Origin: Mycobacteroides saopaulense
GTDB taxonomy: Bacteria; Actinomycetota; Actinomycetes; Mycobacteriales; Mycobacteriaceae
Direction of reading: 5' to 3'
DNA: 64,000 nucleotides
NCBI RefSeq assembly: GCF_001456355.1
Contig: NZ_CP010271.1
Coordinates: 4,030,001-4,094,000 of the forward strand
Position 1 is the first letter of the stretch; the number at the start of each line of letters is the position of its first letter. This document shows, piece after piece, positions 1-10,799 of the stretch. The notes beneath the pieces were generated by a model, which worked only from the letters and a program-made list of their open reading frames with translations, did not search any database and was not told the origin of the DNA. The position numbers and the translations under genes are program-made.

Positions 1-2542
1 GCAGGCACATCACCAGGAAGATGATGAGCAACGTGACGACGATGATCTCCCGCAGATCGCTGTCATAGGCCTTCTTCAGGTCCGCGTTGATGGCAGGAAA
101 CCCACCCACCGACACCTTGGCACCGGCCAGCGCGGTGTTGGGTGTGGCCTCGTTGCCGACGCGCTCCATATCGCGGCTCAGCTGCATCGCTTCTGGCCCA
201 TAGGGGTTGAGCGGTGATTGGACGAGGTACATGGCGGTATGCCCACCGTCCTGCAGGAATGCCGAACTCAGCTCCTTGAACCCCGGATTCTGCAACATCG
301 CCTCCGGCACGGAAAAGCCTGATGCCGCAGCTGAATTGGAGTCCCTCCCGATGGCCTGCAGGGTCACGGCGGCCTCACCCATCGACCGTACGGTGTCTTC
401 GAGCTGGGTGTTCAGGTCCCGGATGCGCACGCCCATCGTCTTGACGGAGTTCATGTCCATGCCCAGACCCTGCAGCTGCTGGAAGTATCCGGATATGCGC
501 TCGAACTTGCGTTCCATCTCGGGCAACTTCGCCAATAGTCCGCGAATCTGCTTGAACTGACTGTTCATATCGCCGAGCAGCTGGGTGATCGTCTTGCCCC
601 CGGTGACCGCACGGACCGATTCACGCAGACTTTCCACCGAGGAAAGCGGCCCGGTGTCGCGCAGCGTGACCAGCTGATCGCGTAGCTTCACACAATCAGG
701 TTGTACCGGGCAGAAGGGGGATTCGGCCAGCGTCTGGGTCAGCGATGCCCCGGCGTCGAGCGCGGTGAAGGTGGCCTCCACCGAGGGACCCATCTTGGCC
801 AACTGATCCACCATGCCTGCCACCGTGCCCATCTGCGATATCAGCGACTGATACCGATCAAGCTGTCCTTCAAGCTCTTTGGCCATCGACAACATCTGCG
901 GCATCATCTGCTGCATCCGGACCAGGTCTCCGTCGCCCAGTTCGTTGGTCATGGCCGACATGACGTCGGCGAGCTTGGACATCCGCTCCAACTGCGGCCG
1001 CAGGTCCGCATTGACCTGACCGCTCGTCTTGTCGATCTGGGTTCCCATATACCCGATCTGCCACGCCAAGGTGGCCTGGGTGAGCTTGTTCCCGTCGGGT
1101 CGGGTGATGCCCACGACCTTCCCGACTCCCTTGAGCTGGGAGATACGTTCGGCCATCTGGTCCAGATCGGCCAGCGCACGCGGATTGCGCAGATCGGAAG
1201 AGGCCTGGACCAAAAGATATTGGGGCATTATCGAATTGGCGGGGAAATGCGCGTTGAGCGTGCGCATGCCCTGATTCGACTGGGCCGATTCCGGTAGCAC
1301 CTTCGACATGTCGAAACTCGGTCTCATGAACGGCACGAAGGACGCGGCCGCCAACAGGATGACGGTCGCCACCCCGAAAAAGGGCCAGGGGTGCCGCACG
1401 ATGTTCACACCCATGCGGTGCCAGTACACGTCGGCCCGATCAGATCCGGGCAGTCCCAATCCCCGCTTGGCGGCCAGACTCAGGGTCGCCGGCAGCATCG
1501 TGGTGACCACGAAGAACGCGACGATGACACCCATGGACACCGCAGGACCTGCCGCCGCGAGAAACGCTAGCTTGGCGGTCAACTGCGCGATGTTCGCGAT
1601 CGCCACTGTGGCTGCCGTCGCCAGGATGACGCGGGTCATCGAGCCGCAGGCATGCGCCAGGGCATCAGACGGCGCCTCCCCCGCGCGTACCCGTTCGTGG
1701 TACCGGCTGACCAGGAAAACCGTGTAGTTGACGCTGGCCCCCATCAGCACGGCCATCATCAGTCCGGCGGATACCGAGGACACCGGAACCAGCCCGCGCT
1801 CGGCGAGCCCGGCGATGACCCCGCGGGCGATGAGCAGACTCACTCCCATCACCAGCAGGGGCAGCATCGCGGTGAACCACGACCGGAACACCAACAACAG
1901 AATCAGGCCGATGACCACCACGGTCACCGCACCGATCTTGGGAAGGTCGCCCAGGGCGGCGTTGCCCATATCGGTCACGGTCCCGGCCGCACCGGTGATG
2001 TTCGCCGTGGTGGCCGAGCCGGCGAAGGTCTGTTTCACCAAATCGTCGACCGAGCGATATGCCCGCTGCGCCAACGGGGTACCGAGATCTCCGGCCAGCC
2101 CCGCCATCGCGTACCAGGTGGTGCCGTCCTCGCTGAGGACCTGTTTGCGCGCCACCGGATTGTTGCGCATCCTCGGATCGCCCAGCTGGTCCTGGACGAA
2201 GGTGACGTACTCCTTGTTCGCCCCCAGCCGTTGGATCAGCGCGGAATACCGGGCCTGTGCATCGGCGTCAAACCCCTTGTCACTGTGCATCACGATGATG
2301 ACGGCATTGTCGATTCCGGGACGGCCGAAGGCCTTTCCCATCTCCTTCATCGACGCGAGCGCCGGACTCACCTCGCCCGTCGGCAGCGGACTGACCGAGT
2401 GCTCGTTGGCCACCCTCTCCAACTGGGGCCAGGCCGTGTTGACCAGAACCCCGACCGCCAGCCAGGCCAATATCACCAGCTTCGCGTGCTTGGCCACAAA
2501 CCGCCCCGCCCGTTCGAAGGCCGGACTGTATTGGTGCGACAT
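1..2542 (-). CDS. MmpL/RND-family transporter, 3' end beyond window
   Basis: About 847 residues are visible; the C-terminal part runs off the left edge, just as the second transmembrane block begins. MmpL proteins are proton-driven exporters of lipids or siderophores in the inner membrane. Visible parts, in order: N-terminal membrane segment, first periplasmic domain, a transmembrane block with VSRYHERV after helix 4 (around 1690-1760), then a long Met/Gln/Leu-rich coiled-coil insert with a cysteine pair CPVQPDC (around 690-720), as in the MmpL4/5 type. At helix 4, where most family members have a D-Y pair, this one reads ASVNY. The start ATG is 10 bases after the lipoprotein stop and GGAG overlaps that stop, so the two are one operon. 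Substrate unknown. Confidence 0.9.
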   Translation of the reverse strand, partial: MSHQYSPAFERAGRFVAKHAKLVILAWLAVGVLVNTAWPQLERVANEHSVSPLPTGEVSPALASMKEMGKAFGRPGIDNAVIIVMHSDKGFDADAQARYSALIQRLGANKEYVTFVQDQLGDPRMRNNPVARKQVLSEDGTTWYAMAGLAGDLGTPLAQRAYRSVDDLVKQTFAGSATTANITGAAGTVTDMGNAALGDLPKIGAVTVVVIGLILLLVFRSWFTAMLPLLVMGVSLLIARGVIAGLAERGLVPVSSVSAGLMMAVLMGASVNYTVFLVSRYHERVRAGEAPSDALAHACGSMTRVILATAATVAIANIAQLTAKLAFLAAAGPAVSMGVIVAFFVVTTMLPATLSLAAKRGLGLPGSDRADVYWHRMGVNIVRHPWPFFGVATVILLAAASFVPFMRPSFDMSKVLPESAQSNQGMRTLNAHFPANSIMPQYLLVQASSDLRNPRALADLDQMAERISQLKGVGKVVGITRPDGNKLTQATLAWQIGYMGTQIDKTSGQVNADLRPQLERMSKLADVMSAMTNELGDGDLVRMQQMMPQMLSMAKELEGQLDRYQSLISQMGTVAGMVDQLAKMGPSVEATFTALDAGASLTQTLAESPFCPVQPDCVKLRDQLVTLRDTGPLSSVESLRESVRAVTGGKTITQLLGDMNSQFKQIRGLLAKLPEMERKFERISGYFQQLQGLGMDMNSVKTMGVRIRDLNTQLEDTVRSMGEAAVTLQAIGRDSNSAAASGFSVPEAMLQNPGFKELSSAFLQDGGHTAMYLVQSPLNPYGPEAMQLSRDMERVGNEATPNTALAGAKVSVGGFPAINADLKKAYDSDLREIIVVTLLIIFLVMCL

Positions 2543-2552
2543 CGTCAGCTCC

Positions 2553-3026
2553 TTAGATCAACGGCGGGAAAGTGACACTCGGCATGGACGGCATGCCGGC
2601 CATCGACATGACCGTGTACCGCAGCGTGAACGTGCCGCCCAGGTCGTCGCCGACCACCAGCACGGTGTACTTGCTGTTGAGGTACGCGTCCTGCCCCATC
2701 ACGGTTTGATGCTCGAATCCGGCGTCGGTGAGCAGCTTGCCCGCGGCGGCTACCGCCGAAGCGTCGACGCCGCCAACGGCCAAGATCCGGGAATCGCCTT
2801 CGGCGTCTTGGCGATATGTGCCCTTGACGACGGGAATGTCGCGGGGAAAGTCCGTGGGCAGCGTGCTGGCGCCGGGCGGTGGGGGCGGTAGCGGGGTGAT
2901 GGGCGGATATGTGGTGCGCTCCACCGCGCCACCTACGAAATCCGACATCGAGCACGCCGCCAGGGCCTGCGACATCACCACGGCGGCAAACACCAGTACC
3001 GCGAAATGAACGCTTCGTTGCGTCAT
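2553..3026 (-). CDS. small lipoprotein co-transcribed with mmpL
   Basis: 157 residues. It has a signal sequence ending in the lipobox LAAC (Cys about 25), then a proline-rich linker (PLPPPPP) and a roughly 100-residue domain starting LPTDFPRDIPVVKG and ending in a beta-rich stretch (TFTLRYTV). It sits where an MmpS would normally precede an MmpL, but the sequence does not look like MmpS: there is no N-terminal anchor followed by the MmpS beta-sandwich pattern seen at 32806-33273. A -10-like TAGTAT lies six bases before the ATG, which suggests a leaderless transcript. It could be a periplasmic partner of the transporter; that is inferred from context only. Confidence 0.8.
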   Translation of the reverse strand: MTQRSVHFAVLVFAAVVMSQALAACSMSDFVGGAVERTTYPPITPLPPPPPGASTLPTDFPRDIPVVKGTYRQDAEGDSRILAVGGVDASAVAAAGKLLTDAGFEHQTVMGQDAYLNSKYTVLVVGDDLGGTFTLRYTVMSMAGMPSMPSVTFPPLI

Positions 3027-3032
3027 GACGGG

Positions 3033-3086
3033 ATACTACAAAGGAAGTTAACGCAGTGCTAGCCCCTGCTAACTAAAGCTAGCCCC
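3033..3086 (-). promoter_or_regulatory. promoter with tandem operator-like repeats before lipoprotein-mmpL
   Basis: On the minus strand TAGTAT (3038-3033) is followed by CCCGTC and then the A of the start ATG, the spacing of a leaderless promoter. Just upstream lie two adjacent degenerate repeats, GGGGCTAGC-N4/5-GTTARC (on the plus strand 3067-3086 and 3047-3066), each a rough palindrome. Many mmpL operons are controlled by TetR-type repressors; whether these bind one is inference. The same 63 bases also hold the 3' flank of metZ. Confidence 0.5.
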
Positions 3087-3089
3087 GAA

Positions 3090-4355
3090 TTAGCTCAGCG
3101 CCCGCTCCAGGTCCGCGATGAGGTCGTCGGTGGACTCCAGTCCGACCGACAAACGCACCACGCCGTCCGACAGCCCGATCGCGGCCCGGCCCTCAGGCCC
3201 CATGGCACGGTGGGTCGTTGTGGCGGGATGGGTGATGAGCGACTTGGAATCGCCCAGGTTGTTCGAGATGTCGATGAGCGAGGTCCCGTCGAGCACCTCG
3301 AAGGCGCGCTGCTTGCCCGCATCGCCGTCGGCGTCGAGCTCGAAGGTCACCACGGTGCCACCGCCGCGCATCTGCCGCTTGGCCAATTCGTACTGCGGAT
3401 GCGTCTGCAGGAACGGATAGCGCACCCAGCGCACCGCGGGATGCTGTTCCAGGAACTGCGCAATCTTGAAGGCCGATTCATTGGCATGCCGAACCCGGAG
3501 ATCCAGGGTCTCAAGGCCTTTCACCAATGTCCAGGCGTTGAACGGGCTCAGCGCGGGTCCGGTGTGCCGCATCAGCGTCTTGACGGGGCCCTCGATGTAT
3601 TCGGCCTCGCCCAGAATCGCGCCGCCGAGCACCCGCCCTTGGCCGTCGATGTGCTTGGTGCCGGAGTAGACCACCACGTCGGCACCTAGCGGGATGCCTT
3701 GCTGTAGCAGTGGCGTGGCAAAGACGTTGTCCAGCACCACCTTTGCACCCGCGGCATGCGCCAGCTTGCACACAGCCTCGATGTCGACAAGCGATTGCAT
3801 TGGGTTGGAAGGAGTTTCGAAGAATACCGCCTGCGTGGGAACCGAAAGCGCCTCCTCCCACTGGGAGAGGTCCTCGCCGTCCACGAACACGGTCTCGACG
3901 CCCCAACGGGGCAGGATCTCGTTACACACCACGAAACAGGAACCGAAAAGACTGCGTGCGGCCACGAGCCGGTTGCCGGCGCCCAAGAGCGCACCCAACG
4001 CGGTGAAGACGGCCGACATGCCCGTTGCCGTCGCAAACGCGGCCTCGGCCCCCTCGATCAGTCGCAACCGTTCCTCGAACATGGAAATCGTCGGGTTGCC
4101 GTAGCGCGAGTACACATACCGGTCGACCTCTCCGGTGAAGGCCCGCTCGGCAGCCGCCGCGCTTTCGTACACATACCCCGAGGTCAGGTACATCGCCTCG
4201 GCGGTTTCCTCGAACTCGGAGCGCAGCAGCCCGCCGCGCACGCCGATGGTCGCCTGGCTCACGCCGTCGGGCAGTGCCTTGGCTATCCGCACCGATGAGC
4301 CGCCTGGGCGAAGAGAATCTGACACAGCGGGAATGTCCTTCTGGTCTTTCGTCAT
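3090..4355 (-). CDS. metZ: O-succinylhomoserine sulfhydrylase
   Basis: 421 residues of the PLP-dependent Cys/Met metabolism family. MetZ joins sulfide to an activated homoserine to give homocysteine, the step before methionine. The PLP lysine is in YSGTKHIDGQG (about residue 230) and the SRYGNPT motif for substrate and cofactor is near residue 83. It overlaps the rhodanese gene upstream by the four bases ATGA, so the two are translationally coupled. The pairing with a rhodanese and purT matches the Rv0389-0391 neighbourhood of M. tuberculosis, which supports MetZ over cystathionine synthase or lyase relatives. Confidence 0.93.
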   Translation of the reverse strand: MTKDQKDIPAVSDSLRPGGSSVRIAKALPDGVSQATIGVRGGLLRSEFEETAEAMYLTSGYVYESAAAAERAFTGEVDRYVYSRYGNPTISMFEERLRLIEGAEAAFATATGMSAVFTALGALLGAGNRLVAARSLFGSCFVVCNEILPRWGVETVFVDGEDLSQWEEALSVPTQAVFFETPSNPMQSLVDIEAVCKLAHAAGAKVVLDNVFATPLLQQGIPLGADVVVYSGTKHIDGQGRVLGGAILGEAEYIEGPVKTLMRHTGPALSPFNAWTLVKGLETLDLRVRHANESAFKIAQFLEQHPAVRWVRYPFLQTHPQYELAKRQMRGGGTVVTFELDADGDAGKQRAFEVLDGTSLIDISNNLGDSKSLITHPATTTHRAMGPEGRAAIGLSDGVVRLSVGLESTDDLIADLERALS

Positions 4356-4765
4356 GACTGCCGCCAGGGCAGGCCGATGGCGCGCCAGCCGACGCCGCCG
4401 CGGTGCCCGTTCTCGTCGAGATTGCCCTCGAACCCGTCAAGCACGTTGTAGGACGGGGCGATTCCTGCCTCGGTGGCCAGCTCCGCCGAGCCGATCGACC
4501 GGTTTCCGGACCGGCACAGGAACACCACCGGCCGATCACCGGGGGTCACGCCCGCGGCCTCGAGCTCGGCGAGAAACTCGCTATTGCGTTCGCCGTTGGA
4601 CCGCACCCACTCGACGTACACGACGTCGCGACCGAGCTCGGTGAGATCGGGAACACCGACCCACTTCCACTCCGCCGACGTGCGCACATCGACCAGCACG
4701 GCGTCCGGGTTGTCCTTCAGCAGCGCCCACGCCGCCTCGGGGGTGATATCTCCTGCGTAGCCCAC
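4352..4765 (-). CDS. rhodanese-like sulfurtransferase
   Basis: 137 residues with one rhodanese domain. The active-site loop CRSGNRS carries the catalytic cysteine about residue 83, and the VDVRTSAEWKWVGVPDL stretch is typical of the N-terminal half. I start it at the GTG encoding VGYAGDITPEAAW; the frame is open further upstream but would run through the preceding gene. Its stop overlaps the metZ start as ATGA. Sulfane-sulfur transfer next to a sulfhydrylase makes a role in sulfide supply or protection for MetZ plausible, but this is inferred from position. It corresponds to Rv0390. Confidence 0.88.
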   Translation of the reverse strand: MGYAGDITPEAAWALLKDNPDAVLVDVRTSAEWKWVGVPDLTELGRDVVYVEWVRSNGERNSEFLAELEAAGVTPGDRPVVFLCRSGNRSIGSAELATEAGIAPSYNVLDGFEGNLDENGHRGGVGWRAIGLPWRQS

Positions 4766-4776
4766 GAAGAGCCAGT

Positions 4777-5226
4777 CTATTGGTACTGCGAGCAGACCCT
4801 CCACGAGCCGTCTTCCTTGACGAAGGAGACGTTCGCGGTGAGCTTGTTGTCCTCTGATTTCATGTAGTGATAGGTCACCGCAGCGGTCGCGGTGTCGCCA
4901 CTGATCTTGACGTCCTTGACGTCGTCGACGTAGCGATTCCCGTGCGATGTCTCGGATTTGTCCTGAGCGGCAATCACATTGCGCTCCGGTGCGACGATGG
5001 CGCGGCAACTGTAGGCCACGTAGTCGGCATACGCGCGTCGCTGCAGCGCGTCGTTCTGCGCGACGACGGCCTTGCCGACTCGTCCCTCTTCGGTGAGGCC
5101 GTCACCCGACCGGAAGATCGCCGACACCGCGATACCGATCACCACGATTCCAAAGATCACCGCTCCGGCGATGAACGGGCCGATGCTCCCGCGATCTTCG
5201 GAATCTGCCTGGTCCTCGGGCGTCAC
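4777..5226 (-). CDS. single-pass membrane protein with NTF2-like extracytoplasmic domain
   Basis: 149 residues. An acidic cytoplasmic N-terminus (about 14 residues) is followed by one membrane helix (FIAGAVIFGIVVIGIAVSAIF) and an outside domain ending TANVSFVKEDGSWRVCSQYQ. The closing W-R-V-C pattern recurs in two other genes here (13861-14649 and 27638-28102), which points to one fold family of the DUF4878/lumazine-binding kind. The GTG start overlaps the purT stop as GTGA, so it is made with PurT, and the rhodanese follows 11 bases on. Function unknown. Confidence 0.8.
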   Translation of the reverse strand: MTPEDQADSEDRGSIGPFIAGAVIFGIVVIGIAVSAIFRSGDGLTEEGRVGKAVVAQNDALQRRAYADYVAYSCRAIVAPERNVIAAQDKSETSHGNRYVDDVKDVKISGDTATAAVTYHYMKSEDNKLTANVSFVKEDGSWRVCSQYQ

Positions 5227-6662
5227 CGCAGGTGCCTGGCGACCTGCTGTGCCCGACTCAACGCCAGTGCGGTGTTGGGGGCCGTCGCCAGTGCCACCGC
5301 GACGCGGCGACGGCGATGGGATTCCGCGTTCCCGAACACCCGCAGATCACTCTCCGGTATCTGCAACGCCTCATCGAGTTGGCGGGGCGACGGACCGGGC
5401 CCGTCGCCGTAGACCACCTCGGCGGCGGCCGGCGACACCAAAATGGTGTCGATCGGCGCTCCCAGCACCGCGCGCGCGTGCATGTCGTACTCCGACAGTC
5501 GCTGCGAGCGCACGGTCACCAGCCCCGAGTCGTACGGCCGCGCGCTCACATCGCAGAAGTACACCTCGTCGCCGCGGACAAATAGCTCGACACCGTAAAC
5601 ACCGTGCCCGCCAAGGGCATTGACCGCACGAGCGGCGATCGAGCGGGCCAGCTCCAGAGCCGCCTGGCTCAGCGGCTGCGGCTGCCACATCTGCATCGCG
5701 TCGGTGCCGCTCTGCCGATGTGCGATGGGCTCGCAGAAGTACAGCCGGGTGGCGCCGCCCACACCGGCCGTGCGCACCGTGAGCAGCGTGATCTCGTAGT
5801 CGATCTCCACCACGGTCTCCACCAGCACCCGCTGGTTGCCGCCGATGTTCGCGGCGATGGCCTGCTCCCATGCCGGTTCGGCATCGCCGTCACGCAACAC
5901 CACCGACTGCCCTTGGCCGTATGCCGCCGACACCGGGCGCACCACCGCCGGGAAGCCCGACGTTTCGAGCACCTTGTGCAGCTCGTCGACCGAGTCGGCG
6001 AACCAGTACGCGGGCGTGGGCAGGCCAAGCTCCTCGGCGGCCATCCGCCGCATCCCCTCGCGATCACCGGCCAGCCGGACAGCCTTGGCGGTCGGGATCA
6101 CCTGGGCGATCTTGCCGTCGGCCAGCTTGTCCAGCGCCTCCCCCGACGCCGTCTCCACCAGCGGCACCACGAATCGGGGCCGTTCCTTCTCGACGAGCTC
6201 GAACAGATGCTCCGACTCACCGATCGGCGCCAGCACGGAACGGTCCGCCACGCCGTGGGCGGGCCCGCTGCTTGCGCTGTCCACCACGAGGACCTCGGCG
6301 CCCAGACGTTGGAAGGAGATGGCCAGTTCCTTGGCCAGCTCGCCCGAACCGAGCAGCATCACGGTGGTGCGGTTGGCGGCGGACTCCGGCTGATCGACGG
6401 GTGCCGCCACGGAAGTGGCCGCCGGGGCGTCCGCTGCCGTGTCCTCGGTGCCGTCCCGGGTCGGAGCCTCGTCTGCGGGTGCCTTCGCCTCGGGTTTCAC
6501 GGTCTTGACGGCCTTGCCGACCTTCGCGCCGTTGGTGGCGCGCACGGCGTCTTCGGTCACCGGTGCCGCCGCTGCGGGCGCGGGCCTCACGGTGTCGGTT
6601 GACCCCGTCATCCCTTGCTCGCTGGGGGGCGAACCCTCCTGCGTCACCACGATGCCCCTCAC
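5223..6662 (-). CDS. purT: PurT-like formate-dependent GAR transformylase
   Basis: 479 residues; an ATP-grasp enzyme that makes formylglycinamide ribonucleotide from formate, ATP and GAR in purine synthesis. The core starts at VMLLGSGELAKELAISFQRLG (about residue 98), with REGMRRMAAEELGLPTP, EITLLTVRT and GVELFVRGDEVYFCDVSARPYDSG further on. The first ~95 residues are Ala/Pro/Lys-rich and disordered, unlike the compact E. coli enzyme. I keep the GTG at 6662 because GGAAGG lies just before it; the internal Met18 (6611) is an alternative. The nucleotide loop reads SAAYGQGQ, where from memory E. coli has SSSGKGQ, and a conserved Glu is Asp. It heads the operon with the membrane protein, rhodanese and metZ. 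Confidence 0.88.
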   Translation of the reverse strand: MRGIVVTQEGSPPSEQGMTGSTDTVRPAPAAAAPVTEDAVRATNGAKVGKAVKTVKPEAKAPADEAPTRDGTEDTAADAPAATSVAAPVDQPESAANRTTVMLLGSGELAKELAISFQRLGAEVLVVDSASSGPAHGVADRSVLAPIGESEHLFELVEKERPRFVVPLVETASGEALDKLADGKIAQVIPTAKAVRLAGDREGMRRMAAEELGLPTPAYWFADSVDELHKVLETSGFPAVVRPVSAAYGQGQSVVLRDGDAEPAWEQAIAANIGGNQRVLVETVVEIDYEITLLTVRTAGVGGATRLYFCEPIAHRQSGTDAMQMWQPQPLSQAALELARSIAARAVNALGGHGVYGVELFVRGDEVYFCDVSARPYDSGLVTVRSQRLSEYDMHARAVLGAPIDTILVSPAAAEVVYGDGPGPSPRQLDEALQIPESDLRVFGNAESHRRRRVAVALATAPNTALALSRAQQVARHLR

Positions 6663-6724
6663 GCCTTCCGGTCGATCTGTCGCCCTATTGGACCGTGCCT
6701 AGCGTGCCAGATTGCCACACATCC

Positions 6725-7042
6725 TCAACCGAGAGTGCTGTGGACGTAGCACCAGCGCCAGCTCTCGCCCGGCTCGTGAGAACGCATCACCGGGTGTCCG
6801 GTGGCGTGGAAATGCGCGGTGGCGTGCTGGTGGGGGCTGGAATCGCAACAGCTGACCCGGCCGCATTCCAGGCACATCCGCAGATGTGCCCACACCTGCT
6901 CGCCCAGCGCCGCGCAGTCCTCGCACTGACCGGGGGTGCGGGGTTGTGGGTCGTGCCCGGTGGCGGCCGCCAGCTCCGGACAGGGATCCGGTCCCGGTGT
7001 CGACGCGGGCGCGGGCGATCCACGCCGAAACAGCCGCTTCAT
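6725..7042 (-). CDS. UBP-type zinc-finger domain protein
   Basis: 105 residues. The C-terminal 65 contain the ordered Cys/His set of the ubiquitin-hydrolase (BUZ/UBP) zinc finger: CEDC, then CLECGRVSCCDSSPHQHATAH, HFHATGH and a final W-R-W-C-Y. The N-terminal 35 are Pro/Ala-rich. The frame stays open far upstream (to 8083) opposite the antiporter gene, but the ATG at 7042, divergent from the antiporter start, is the natural beginning. Bacteria lack ubiquitin of the eukaryotic kind, so the ligand is unknown; the domain binds C-terminal Gly-Gly tails in eukaryotes. Divergent from the antiporter with a 60-base gap. Confidence 0.82.
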   Translation of the reverse strand: MKRLFRRGSPAPASTPGPDPCPELAAATGHDPQPRTPGQCEDCAALGEQVWAHLRMCLECGRVSCCDSSPHQHATAHFHATGHPVMRSHEPGESWRWCYVHSTLG

Positions 7043-7102
7043 CTCTGCCCTCTCAACGTGCCCACTTAGGCGCCGGAACCGCTCTCCGCACAGAATACGA
7101 AG

Positions 7103-8683
7103 GTGAACGTTTCCCTGCTGGCGGTACTCACGGTTGCCCTGGTTCTGGCCGCGATTTCTCGGCGATTCGGGCTTCCCACGCCGTTGGTGCTGGTCGTGGC
7201 CGGTCTGGCGGCCACCGCCATCCCTGGCTTGCCGTCCATCGAAATGGATCCGGACCTCGTGTTGTTCGTGATCCTGCCGCCGCTGCTCTACACGACGGCG
7301 CTGGAGAGCTCGTACGTCAATCTGCGCAAGAACATCAGGGCAGTCGGCAGCCTGGCCGTGCTGCTTCCCCTGGTCACCACCGTCGCGGTGGGCTTCGTGG
7401 CGTTCTACGCCGTCCCCGAACTGCCGTTGGCCGGCGCGATGGTGCTCGGTGCCATCGTGGCCCCGCCCGACGCGGTATCGGCCACCGCCATCGGCCGTCG
7501 CCTGGGTCTGCCGCGCAACATCATGACGCTGCTGGGCGGTGAGAGTCTGCTCAACGACGCCACCGCGCTCACCGCCTATCGGGTCGCGATCGCCGCGGCG
7601 ATCGGGCTCGGTGCCACCGTGGCCGACGGGTTCAAGATCTTCGCGCTCGCGGCCATCGGCGGGGTATTCGTCGGATTCGTCATCGGCAAATTGGTCAACG
7701 TCATCCGGTGCAAGCTGGACGATCCGCTCTCCGAGAGTGCGATCGGCCTGGTGGTGCCCTTCTTCGCCTACCTGCTCGCCGAGGAGGTGCACGGCTCCGG
7801 TGTGATCGCCGTGGTGGTCGCGGGGCTCATGCTCGGTCACCGCTCGGTGCGGGCCGGATACGCCACCCGACTGCAGGACGACGCGGTGTGGAAGGCCGTG
7901 CAACTGCTGCTGGAATCCTTTGCGTTCCTGCTCATCGGATTGCAGCTGCCCAAGGTCATCGAGGGGCTGCGAGGCCTGTCCTTCAACACCATCCTGCTCT
8001 CCTCGATTGCGGTGCTGACCACGGTGATAGCGGTGCGCATCGTGTTCGTATTCGCGTTCGCCTACATGCGCCCACCCGGCCAACGACCTTCGGCCCGAGG
8101 GGTTTTCGTGGTGGCATGGGCCGGGATGCGTGGCGTGGTGTCACTGGCGATGGCCTTCGCGGTGCCGCTGACCACCATTACCGGCGAGCCACTGCCCGGG
8201 CATCCGCACATCGTGTTCCTCACCTTTGTGGTCGTGGTGGGAACCCTTCTCCTGCATGGACTTACGCTGCCGTGGGTAATCAGGGTGCTCGGCGTGCAGA
8301 GCGACGACGAGCGCAAGGACGCACTCGCCGAGGCCGCCGCTCAGGACAAGGCCGCCCGCGCGGCCGCCGACCGTCTCGAGGAACTGCTCGACGACAACGA
8401 CGGCATCGAGGACACCAACGTACGCAGCCGGGCCGCAGAGATATTGCGGCACTGGAACACCCGGCGTCGCAACGCGGCATGGGAGCGTCTCGGGCGCAGC
8501 GACGAGGACGCCGGCGAGAGTCCGATGGCCGCCTTCCGGAACCTGCGTCTGGAGATGCTCGAGACGGAGCGGGAGGTGTTCATCGCCGAACGCGATGCGG
8601 GCAATATCGACGACGAGGTGCTGCGCACCGTCTTACGCGGCCTCGACCTCGAAGAGGCCACCATGAACCAGGCCGACCGCTAG
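7103..8683 (+). CDS. CPA1-family Na+/H+ antiporter
   Basis: 526 residues. About the first 400 form 12-13 membrane helices with the antiporter core motif GAIVAPPDAVSATAIGRRLG (paired acidic and proline residues) and GGESLLNDATALTAYRVA, which hold the ion-binding aspartates. The last 120 residues are a charged cytoplasmic helical tail. It exchanges protons for sodium or another monovalent cation across the inner membrane for pH and salt balance. A GTG start follows AAGG closely; no strong ribosome site is seen. It ends four bases from the convergent thioesterase gene. Single-gene transcription unit. Confidence 0.9.
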   Translation: MNVSLLAVLTVALVLAAISRRFGLPTPLVLVVAGLAATAIPGLPSIEMDPDLVLFVILPPLLYTTALESSYVNLRKNIRAVGSLAVLLPLVTTVAVGFVAFYAVPELPLAGAMVLGAIVAPPDAVSATAIGRRLGLPRNIMTLLGGESLLNDATALTAYRVAIAAAIGLGATVADGFKIFALAAIGGVFVGFVIGKLVNVIRCKLDDPLSESAIGLVVPFFAYLLAEEVHGSGVIAVVVAGLMLGHRSVRAGYATRLQDDAVWKAVQLLLESFAFLLIGLQLPKVIEGLRGLSFNTILLSSIAVLTTVIAVRIVFVFAFAYMRPPGQRPSARGVFVVAWAGMRGVVSLAMAFAVPLTTITGEPLPGHPHIVFLTFVVVVGTLLLHGLTLPWVIRVLGVQSDDERKDALAEAAAQDKAARAAADRLEELLDDNDGIEDTNVRSRAAEILRHWNTRRRNAAWERLGRSDEDAGESPMAAFRNLRLEMLETEREVFIAERDAGNIDDEVLRTVLRGLDLEEATMNQADR

Positions 8684-8687
8684 CGGG

Positions 8688-10729
<2,042 letters not shown>

Positions 10730-10799
10730 TCAGCCGGTGAGCCACTGTATCGCAGGCCACACGCTTTGTGCGCATTCAGACAGCTGAAGGAGGTCCTTG

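Noticed and set aside
7043..8083. Minus-strand frame running 347 codons upstream of the zinc-finger protein
   Set aside because: It is opposite the antiporter gene, His/Gln/Arg-rich, and the finger protein has its own ATG.
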